A program made the position numbers and the translations under genes. A stretch of 64,000 nt of DNA from Opitutaceae bacterium EW11 (GTDB taxonomy: Bacteria; Verrucomicrobiota; Verrucomicrobiia; Opitutales; Opitutaceae). Location of the stretch: NCBI GenBank assembly GCA_003054665.1, contig QAYY01000016.1:62001-126000 (forward strand), in the 5' to 3' direction. Of this stretch, positions 55,645-64,000 are shown in pieces (position 1 is the first letter of the stretch; every line of letters starts with the position of its first letter). The notes under the pieces were generated by a model that was given only the letters and a program-made list of their open reading frames with translations, made no database searches and was not told the origin of the DNA.

Positions 55645-56823
55645 GTGGTCCAGCCCATCTCTTCCCGAAAACGGGTCGTGCTGCTCGGCGCGACCGGGTC
55701 GATCGGCGAAAATACGCTGCGCGTCATCGCCGCGCACCCCGACAAGCTCGAACTCGTGGGGGTCGCCGCGCGGTCGAACTGGGAGAAACTCGCCGGGATC
55801 GCCCGCGATTTCGGCGTTCGCCACGTCGGCCTGTATGACGAAAACGCCTACCTGGCCGCACGAAACTCCGGAGCGTTTGCCTCCGGCACAATGCTGGTCG
55901 GCGGCCTCTCCGGCCTGATCGAACTGGCGCAGCTTCCCGAGGCCGACATCGTGCTCGTCGCCGTCGTGGGCACCACCGGCCTCGAGCCCGCACTCGCCGC
56001 CATTTCGGCTGGGAAATGCCTGGCACTCGCGAGCAAGGAAATCCTCGTCTTGGCCGGAAAATTCGTGATGCAGGCGGCCCGCGAACGCGGGGTAAGACTT
56101 CTGCCGGTGGACAGCGAACACAACGCCGTCTTCCAGTGCCTTGAAGGGCATCCCGCAGCCGGGATCGCCCGCATTGTCCTCACGGCCTCCGGTGGAGCGT
56201 TCCGCGACTGGCCGGCGGAGAAGCTGAGCAGCGTCACGCCGGCCGATGCCGTGAAGCACCCAAATTGGGCGATGGGGCCGAAGATCACCGTCGACTCCTC
56301 CACCCTGGCCAACAAGGGCCTGGAGCTCATTGAAGCCCAATGGCTCTTCGGACTGCGCCCCGAGCAGTGCACCGCCGTGCTGCACCCCCAAAGCATCGTC
56401 CATTGCCTGGTCGAGTTCACCGACGGCGCGATGCTCGCCCAGCTCTGTCCGCCCTCGATGACGTTTCCCATCCAACACGCGCTGTTGCATCCGTCGCGGC
56501 CGCCTGGGGTGGAAACGCCGTTGGACCTCACTCGCCTCTTCTCGCTGGAGTTTCGGCCGGTCGACGAGCACCGGTACCCGCTCCTTCGACTCGCGAAAGC
56601 CACGATGGAGGCGGGCGGAGTGGCTCCGGCGATCTACAATGCCGCGAACGAAATCGCCGTGGCCGCCTTTCTCGAGGGCCAAGTCCCTTACCTTGCGATT
56701 CCGCACATCGTGGAGCACACTTTGGCCTCGATCAGGAATTTTGAACCCGCTGAGCTCGCCGGTGTCCTCGCCACGGATGCCCGCGCTCGGCAAGTCGCCC
56801 GCGCCTTTCTTTCCCGCTGTTAG
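55645..56823 (+). CDS. dxr: 1-deoxy-D-xylulose-5-phosphate reductoisomerase
   Basis: Second step of the MEP isoprenoid pathway (DXP to MEP, with NADPH). The NADPH loop LLGATGSIGENTLRV, metal/substrate residues in LPVDSEHNAVFQCL and TASGGAFRDW, and the HPNWAMG motif are present. GTG 55645 gives 392 residues; GTG 55609 or TTG 55603 are alternatives, none with a strong ribosome site. It follows cdsA by 50 bp and precedes rseP by 12 bp. Confidence 0.96.
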   Translation: MVQPISSRKRVVLLGATGSIGENTLRVIAAHPDKLELVGVAARSNWEKLAGIARDFGVRHVGLYDENAYLAARNSGAFASGTMLVGGLSGLIELAQLPEADIVLVAVVGTTGLEPALAAISAGKCLALASKEILVLAGKFVMQAARERGVRLLPVDSEHNAVFQCLEGHPAAGIARIVLTASGGAFRDWPAEKLSSVTPADAVKHPNWAMGPKITVDSSTLANKGLELIEAQWLFGLRPEQCTAVLHPQSIVHCLVEFTDGAMLAQLCPPSMTFPIQHALLHPSRPPGVETPLDLTRLFSLEFRPVDEHRYPLLRLAKATMEAGGVAPAIYNAANEIAVAAFLEGQVPYLAIPHIVEHTLASIRNFEPAELAGVLATDARARQVARAFLSRC

Positions 56824-56835
56824 TCCCTTTTTTGC

Positions 56836-58260
56836 ATGGATCTCCTGCATAGCATCCTTTCCAACGTCTGGGCTGTCTTCCTGGTCGTATTCTTCTTTGG
56901 CGGCTCGATCTTCGTTCACGAACTCGGGCATTTCCTCGCCGCGCGGCGTCGTGGCGCCGTGGTCGAGCGCTTCTCGATCGGCATGGGCCCGGCGATCTTC
57001 AAATGGCGGGGCAAGGATGGCGTGGAATACTGGATCTCCTGGCTGCCGCTCGGCGGCTACGTGAAGCTTCCGCAGCTGGCCGACCTCGGCCCGATCGAGG
57101 GAGACACGACGGTCGACGTCTCGAAGCTGCCCCCCATTACCTACACGACGAAGGTTCTGATCTCGGTCGCGGGCGCGGTGTTCAACATGATCTTCGCGTT
57201 TCTGCTCGCCTGCATTCTCTGGCAGGTGGGCTTTCCGACCCGCGAGGACATCACCACGACCCGTATCGGCTACGTCTCCTCGACCCTTCCCAGCGGCTCC
57301 AAGCAACAGAGCCCGGCTTCAAAGGCCGGCCTCCAGCCGGGCGATGTCATTCTCACGGTCGACGGCAAAGAGATGCGCGACTTCGTCGACATCACTCAGG
57401 CGCTTGCGTTGAGCGCCGGCCGCACGGCCGACGGCAGCGAACGACTGGTGCAGTTGACGATCCGGCGCGGCAGCGAGGTGATGAACGTCGACGTCCATCC
57501 CATCCTCGCCGGCGATGAACACGTTCGGAAAATCGGCATCGGCCCGGCGCACCAGATCGTCGTTGGGCGCGTGGCGCCGAAATCCGAAGCCGAGCGGATC
57601 GGCTTGAAGGCGGGAGACCATATCCAGCGGGTGGATAGCCTGGAGCTCTTCAGCGCCGCCCAGCTCGCCGACTATCTCGAGAGTCACGCGGCCGGCACGG
57701 TCGCCCTTCAAGTGCAGCGCAACGGCTCGCTCGTCGAAGTGACGGTGCCGCCACAGAAACAGATCCAGGATCTGCTGGGCGGTTTGGATTTCGTGATGAG
57801 CGTTCAGCTGGTTCACGAGAACCCGGTCCAGCAGCTGCAGAGCATCCTCGGCAGCACCATTCAATCTCTCGCCAGCCTGGTGAACCCGCGGTCCGATATC
57901 GGCATTTCGAAAATGACGGGACCCATCGGAATCGTCACTCGCTTCTGGGAAGCGGCGACTTCGGAGTACCCGGTGCGCGTCGCGATGTGGTTCACCATCC
58001 TGATCAACGTCAGCTTGGCCGTCTTTAACCTACTCCCGATTCCGGTGCTCGACGGCGGCCACATTCTTTTCGCCACGATCGGCAAACTTCGCGGCCGGGC
58101 GCTTCCGCCGGATTTCATCAACGCCGCGCAGGGCGTGTTCATGGTGCTGCTCTTCTCGATGCTGATTTACGTCAGCTTCTTCGATTTCCGCCGCATCGTC
58201 CGCTCGGAACGCGCCGAACCGGCACCCGCAGCCCCCGCGGCTCCCGAGCCGGGGAAATAG
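56836..58260 (+). CDS. rseP: RIP metalloprotease RseP
   Basis: Site-2 intramembrane protease of the M50 family, 474 residues. HELGH at about residues 27-31 and the third ligand in PVLDGGH near the C terminus build the zinc site. Two PDZ domains lie between (about 150-215 and 235-305: SKAGLQPGDVILTVDGKEM, GLKAGDHIQRVDSLE). Four membrane helices. In other bacteria it releases sigma factors from anti-sigma proteins; its target here is unknown. It ends the dxr-rseP run; a repeat element follows directly. Confidence 0.95.
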   Translation: MDLLHSILSNVWAVFLVVFFFGGSIFVHELGHFLAARRRGAVVERFSIGMGPAIFKWRGKDGVEYWISWLPLGGYVKLPQLADLGPIEGDTTVDVSKLPPITYTTKVLISVAGAVFNMIFAFLLACILWQVGFPTREDITTTRIGYVSSTLPSGSKQQSPASKAGLQPGDVILTVDGKEMRDFVDITQALALSAGRTADGSERLVQLTIRRGSEVMNVDVHPILAGDEHVRKIGIGPAHQIVVGRVAPKSEAERIGLKAGDHIQRVDSLELFSAAQLADYLESHAAGTVALQVQRNGSLVEVTVPPQKQIQDLLGGLDFVMSVQLVHENPVQQLQSILGSTIQSLASLVNPRSDIGISKMTGPIGIVTRFWEAATSEYPVRVAMWFTILINVSLAVFNLLPIPVLDGGHILFATIGKLRGRALPPDFINAAQGVFMVLLFSMLIYVSFFDFRRIVRSERAEPAPAAPAAPEPGK

Positions 58261-58262
58261 CA

Positions 58263-58517
58263 GACGTCAGAGGCCAGCGGACAGAGACAACAGGTCGGAC
58301 CTCAGAGGTCAGAAATCAGATCTCAGACGTCGGCTGGTTCGAGCGAGGCCTCCTCTAGGAGGCGTGTCCGTTGGCATCTCACTCGAGCGGGAAGTCCGCG
58401 CCCCCCCAGCTCGTCATTTCCGCCCCCCCACGGTCACGTCCGACTTTCATCGTCCGCTTCGTGCATCGGCCCTCCGGCCTTCCATCTGGCCTCTGATGTC
58501 CGACCTCTGATTTCTGC
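58263..58517. repeat. Intergenic 7-base-period inverted repeat (GAGGTCA type, copy 1)
   Basis: Left arm 58263-58332 is ten consecutive 7-mers of the form GA-x-x-TCA (GACGTCA, GAGGCCA, GCGGACA, GAGACAA, CAGGTCG, GACCTCA, GAGGTCA, GAAATCA, GATCTCA, GACGTCG), starting two bases after the rseP stop. Right arm 58483-58517 is the inverted form in phase (CATCTGG, CCTCTGA, TGTCCGA, CCTCTGA, TTTCTGC). The 150-base spacer holds two runs of seven C. It fills most of the 305-bp rseP-ispG gap; no gene is seen in it. Confidence 0.85.
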
Positions 58518-58565
58518 ATTGGCCTTCTTTGCGGCGGCGCGTCCATACTCCCCACTCGCGTTTCC

Positions 58566-60596
<2,031 letters not shown>

Positions 60597-60625
60597 TCGC
60601 GCCACCACACGGCCCCGCTCGGCGG

Positions 60626-60681
60626 CCCCCCTTCGCCCTTTCGAAGCCCGCCGAGCCCGTCCCTTTCGTTCTTTCGCACCG
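60626..60681. repeat. Intergenic repeat with 8-base period after ispG
   Basis: Seven consecutive 8-mers beginning at 60626 (CCCCCCTT, CGCCCTTT, CGAAGCCC, GCCGAGCC, CGTCCCTT, TCGTTCTT, TCGCACCG), 30 bp past the ispG stop. It shares the 14-mer CCTTTCGTTCTTTC (60662-60675) with the gap element at 53565-53578. Units are more degenerate than those of the 7-base type. Confidence 0.55.
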
Positions 60682-60850
60682 CAACCTGACCGGGGACTCG
60701 TGTGCCAAAACCGCGTTTGAACCCCGCCCGAAGCCCGTCCGCGTAATGGGTAGCTCACTACCAAGCTCGTTCGCCAGAGGGGCGGCCGGTCGCAAAATGA
60801 CACAGCCCCTGAGGCAACCAAAAAATCGAAAAACTTATGCTCCAGCCGGG

Positions 60851-60859
60851 TGTGAATAA
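60851..60859 (-). promoter_or_regulatory. DnaA box
   Basis: TGTGAATAA on the plus strand, i.e. TTATTCACA on minus, an exact match to TTATNCACA. Confidence 0.6.
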
Positions 60860-60995
60860 CTTGTCGGAAAGTTGCTCTTGAAACACCATTTCTCTTAAAC
60901 GTTACTCGCCGCTCTTTCCTTCTCCCACGCGTTCGGCGTGAGGTTCTTTATCACATTTGCGTCAGCGTTCCCCACCGTCCGCGGAGAGGCTCTCA

Positions 60996-61004
60996 TTATC
61001 CGCA
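60996..61004 (+). promoter_or_regulatory. DnaA box, one mismatch
   Basis: TTATCCGCA, differing from TTATCCACA at one base, 139 bp before the dnaA start. Confidence 0.4.
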
Positions 61005-61133
61005 AGGCATCAACCACTTACCGAGTCAGTTACCCCGTCACCCCATCGATGCTTCGCCCAACCACTTTTTCTTCTCCCCAGGTGCCCGAGCGTTCGCCGC
61101 AGCGTGTGATTCTTAGCCTTCCCGTCGGCGCTT

Positions 61134-61142
61134 TGTGAATAA
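61134..61142 (-). promoter_or_regulatory. DnaA box abutting the dnaA start codon
   Basis: TGTGAATAA on the plus strand (TTATTCACA on minus), identical to the box at 60851 and in the same orientation. It touches the ATG at 61143, where bound DnaA could block its own initiation region. Confidence 0.55.
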
Positions 61143-62564
61143 ATGAGCAAGCCGCACCTGGACATGCCAACAGTTTCTACGTCCCTAAATCTCTGGGAAA
61201 CGGTAAAAGCCGACTTCAAGACGCTTTTCCCGGAGGATGTGTTCAAGCTCTGGTTCGAGCCGATTGTCTGCCTCGAGGCGACGGAAGACGCGTTGACGCT
61301 GGGCGTGCCGAACGATTTCGCGGCGATCTGGATCAACGACAACTATCTCGATCTGATCGTGCAGCGGCTTCGCCTCACGACCGGCCGTGCGGTGACGGTG
61401 AAGCTGAAGAAGGCCGAGTCCGAGCCGGCGGGAATGGCGTCGAGCATCGGTTCTTCGGATACGCAAAGCCCGGTCGGAGCCAACCGCGTCAAATCGGTCA
61501 CGCAACGCCGGACCGTGCGGTACGACGAGCGCCAGCCGTCCACGAATTCGCTCAACCCGCGAAACACGTTCGAGAGCTTCGTCGTCGGCAATAACAACCA
61601 GATGGCCCACGCCGCGGCGCTCGCGGTGGCCCAGGCCCCGGCGCAGGCGTACAATCCCCTTTTCATCTACGGCGACACCGGCCTCGGCAAAACGCACCTG
61701 ATGCATGCCGTCGGCCATGCGATCCTGCGCAACAACCCGCACACGAAGGTCGCGTACCTCTCGACGGAAAAGTTCACCAACGAGTTCATCCAGGCCCTCC
61801 AGGAAAACGCCCTGACGAAGTTCCGTCAGCGTTACCGCCACGTCGACGTCCTTCTGCTCGACGACGTGCAATTCCTCGGCGGCAAAGAGCGCATCCAGGA
61901 AGAGTTTTTCCACACGTTCAACGACCTCTTCGAATCCTCGAAGCAGATCGTGCTCTCGAGCGACCGACGCGCCAGCGAGATTCAGAAGCTGGAAGCCCGC
62001 CTCGTCTCCCGTTTCGAATGGGGTCTGCCCGCCGACATCCAGGCGCCGGACTTCGAGACCCGCGTGGCCATTCTCCGCACGAAAGCGGCGAACCTGAAGT
62101 TCGATCTGCCCGCCCCAGTGGCGACGTTCATCGCCCAGAACATCGCGAAGAACATCCGCCGGCTCGAGGGCGCGCTGATCAAGGTCGCCAGCTACACCAC
62201 CCTGACCGGCAAGCCGATCGATCTGCCCACGACGGAAATGCTGCTGCAGGACGTGCTGATGGAGCAGGCGCAGAACCAGCTCACGATGGAAACCATCCAG
62301 AAACGGGTGGCTGACCATTACCAAATTCGGCACAGCGACATGACCAGCAAGCGCCGTCCGAACAATATCGCGATCCCGCGTCAGATCGCGATGTACCTGG
62401 CCCGCACCCTCACCAAGCATTCGCTCCAGGAGATTGGCGACGCATTCGGCGGCCGCGATCACGGCACCGTCATTCACGCCTGCAAGGCTGTCGACAACAT
62501 GATGGAGCAGGACGCGTCGGTCCGTGGCAGCGTCGAGTTCCTCAAGGCTCAGCTGTCCCGGTAG
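61143..62564 (+). CDS. dnaA: Chromosomal replication initiator protein DnaA
   Basis: Replication initiator, 473 residues. Domain I (1-90) contains ETVKADFKTLFPEDVFKLWF. The AAA+ domain has Walker A GDTGLGKTHLMHAVG, Walker B VDVLLLDDVQFLGG and sensor RLVSRFEWGL. Domain IV ends with the DNA-binding signature IGDAFGGRDHGTVIHA. ATG 61143. dnaN and recF do not follow, unlike in many phyla; the next gene is of unknown function. Confidence 0.98.
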   Translation: MSKPHLDMPTVSTSLNLWETVKADFKTLFPEDVFKLWFEPIVCLEATEDALTLGVPNDFAAIWINDNYLDLIVQRLRLTTGRAVTVKLKKAESEPAGMASSIGSSDTQSPVGANRVKSVTQRRTVRYDERQPSTNSLNPRNTFESFVVGNNNQMAHAAALAVAQAPAQAYNPLFIYGDTGLGKTHLMHAVGHAILRNNPHTKVAYLSTEKFTNEFIQALQENALTKFRQRYRHVDVLLLDDVQFLGGKERIQEEFFHTFNDLFESSKQIVLSSDRRASEIQKLEARLVSRFEWGLPADIQAPDFETRVAILRTKAANLKFDLPAPVATFIAQNIAKNIRRLEGALIKVASYTTLTGKPIDLPTTEMLLQDVLMEQAQNQLTMETIQKRVADHYQIRHSDMTSKRRPNNIAIPRQIAMYLARTLTKHSLQEIGDAFGGRDHGTVIHACKAVDNMMEQDASVRGSVEFLKAQLSR

Positions 62565-62704
62565 GCCTGCCGAATCCGCCTCGCGGCCGATGGCCCATGC
62601 CCGGCCACAAGGCGGAGCCCCTTTTCTTCCGGCGTTGGCGGAAAGCGGTAACTTGACGCCCCGCCGCAAGTGTAGACCGTGGGCAGTTCAACGCTGCATT
62701 TCCC

Positions 62705-63313
62705 ATGACACTCACGCCTGAGCAGAAACAAGCGGTCTCCGACTGGGTCGCGGCCGGCGCCAATATCTCGGAGGTCCAGAAGAAGCTCCTGGAGCAGTTC
62801 AAGATCTCCATGACGTACATGGATGTCCGCTTCCTCGTGGATGACCTGAATCTGGCGTTGAAGGACCCGACTCCCAAGCCGGACGCCAACGACGTTTCAA
62901 AAGCGCCGCCCGCGCGAGCCGCGGGCGAAAAGCCAGCCGAGAAGAAAGGGTTTCTGGATCGGGCAAAAGAGAAGCTCGGCCTCGGCAAGGAAGAAGAGGA
63001 CGTCGGCGCAGGCGAACTCGACGAGGAGCTTCCGGGAGACGAACTCGCGGAAGACGCAGAAGCGTTTCCCGAAGGCGAAGCCCTCGGTGCGAGCAACGTC
63101 ACGGTGGCGGTCGACAAAGTGACCCTCCACCCCGGCGCTCTCGCCAGCGGTTCAGTGACCTTCAGCGACGGCGTGACAGCAAAGTGGCTGGTCGACAACT
63201 ACGGCCGCCCCGGCTTCACCGAGGTCAGCAAGCCCGGCTACCGTCCCAGCCAAGCTGACGCCCAAGCCTTCATGCAGGAGCTTTCCCTCGCGCTTCAGAA
63301 TCGCGGGTACTGA
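62705..63313 (+). CDS. Protein of unknown function downstream of dnaA
   Basis: Not recognised. 202 residues, no signal or membrane helix. The N-terminal 50 residues (TPEQKQAVSDWVAAGANISE, VQKKLLEQFKISMTYMDVRF) look like a helical, possibly DNA- or protein-binding unit. A charged Lys/Glu/Pro linker (about 55-130) follows. The last 65 residues (TVAVDKVTLHPGALASGSVT, GVTAKWLVDNYGRPGF) form a compact beta-type domain. Its position between dnaA and ligA hints at a chromosome-linked role, but that is only position. ATG at 62705, 140 bp after dnaA. Confidence 0.75.
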   Translation: MTLTPEQKQAVSDWVAAGANISEVQKKLLEQFKISMTYMDVRFLVDDLNLALKDPTPKPDANDVSKAPPARAAGEKPAEKKGFLDRAKEKLGLGKEEEDVGAGELDEELPGDELAEDAEAFPEGEALGASNVTVAVDKVTLHPGALASGSVTFSDGVTAKWLVDNYGRPGFTEVSKPGYRPSQADAQAFMQELSLALQNRGY

Positions 63314-63321
63314 GCGCGGAA

Positions 63322-63475
63322 GACAGAGGTCGGAGACCAGAGGACAGGGGTCGGAAGTTGGACCTCAGACGTCAGAGGTCTGACAGAGAGCGCCGGCCGC
63401 TGTCCGGCATTGAGAACGTTCGCCGGCCATCGGACGGCGCTCCGATTTCCGGTGCCTGACCTCTGACATCCGGCT
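63322..63475. repeat. Intergenic 7-base-period inverted repeat with central hairpin (GAGGTCA type, copy 2)
   Basis: The left arm 63322-63391 is ten 7-mers (GACAGAG, GTCGGAG, ACCAGAG, GACAGGG, GTCGGAA, GTTGGAC, CTCAGAC, GTCAGAG, GTCTGAC, AGAGAGC). In the middle, AGCGCCGGCCGCTGTCCGGC pairs with a 20-mer ending GGACGGCGCT (17 of 20 by eye, 13-base loop, about 63389-63441). A short inverted arm (CCTGACC, TCTGACA, TCCGGCT; 63455-63475) stops exactly at the ligA stop codon. The unit is a rotation of the 58263 repeat. It fills the gap between two convergent genes and may end both transcripts. Confidence 0.85.

Positions 63476-64000
<525 letters not shown>

Larger units (their letters stand above)
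60800..61142. other. Candidate replication origin / dnaA control region
   Basis: Part of the 546-bp non-coding gap between ispG and dnaA, visibly richer in A/T than the rest of the window (for example 60819-60840 and 60886-60905). It contains two exact DnaA boxes (reverse of TTATTCACA) and one box with a single mismatch. This may be oriC, or only a DnaA-autoregulated promoter; few boxes are visible and no clear AT-rich unwinding repeats. Confidence 0.4.

Noticed and set aside
58263-58517. Possible CRISPR array at the regular repeats (also 21379, 23712, 63322)
   Set aside because: Units are 7 bases, contiguous and degenerate, with no spacers of constant length, and no cas genes are present.
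62565-62704. Terminator-like pairing TCCGCCT / AGGCGGA after dnaA
   Set aside because: Only a 7-bp stem around a large loop, followed by a C-rich stretch and four T; too weak to annotate.

Overview
High-GC bacterial chromosome with dense, short-spaced genes on both strands. The gene content suggests a Verrucomicrobiota member, perhaps Opitutales: a long-form IspG, a PTS-EIIA/diadenylate-cyclase fusion, an OpcA-type G6PDH assembly factor, a DUF6250-like secreted protein, an AXE1-type esterase, and a dnaA without dnaN beside it. This placement is inference from gene content only. A Gram-negative envelope is implied by the LpxH-like, TolB-like and RseP genes.

Layout. 1-8 kb: a polysaccharide deacetylase cut by the window edge, then a minus-strand block miaA, yraN, zwf, opcA, pgl and a copper-type P-ATPase (oxidative pentose phosphate branch). 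8-21 kb: two lipid-kinase/metallophosphoesterase pairs, a GGDEF regulator, trpA, an SGNH hydrolase, yqeY, an M50 protease, a cardiolipin-synthase-like PLD protein followed by a small remnant of a molybdopterin dehydrogenase, a VTT membrane protein and a histidine kinase. 21-26 kb: cax, an EamA transporter, a 61-residue protein that resembles the effector domain of the adjacent MerR regulator, and rhlE. 26.2-28.0 kb: a decayed PQQ-alcohol-oxidation cluster, with an intact xoxJ/moxJ-like binding protein between a xoxF-like remnant and a frameshifted cytochrome c. 28-34 kb: an unpaired Xre/MbcA/ParS-like antitoxin, a TolB-like propeller, Mrp, rpmG, EIIA-DAC, and nuoA on its own. 35-39 kb: dnaG, rpoD, tatA. 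39-46 kb: a CPA2 antiporter with two RCK_C domains, then mreB, mreC, mreD, mrdA (cell elongation). 46-51 kb: a moxR, DUF58, transglutaminase operon. 51-54 kb: single metabolic genes. 54-61 kb: uppS, cdsA, dxr, rseP, ispG (isoprenoid and envelope). 61-64 kb: dnaA with TTATTCACA boxes upstream, a conserved-looking protein of unknown function, and the 3' part of ligA.

Two themes stand out. First, gene decay: three redox genes (a molybdopterin dehydrogenase, a PQQ dehydrogenase and a cytochrome c) survive only as remnants, two of them looking like in-frame internal deletions. Second, several intergenic gaps hold repeats with a strict 7- or 8-base period, often as inverted arms around GC-rich hairpins and ending right at stop codons. 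They fall into recognisable types (CCAACTT, GAGGTCA and CTTTCG-like units) that recur across the window. No tRNA, rRNA, insertion sequence, prophage or CRISPR array was recognised.
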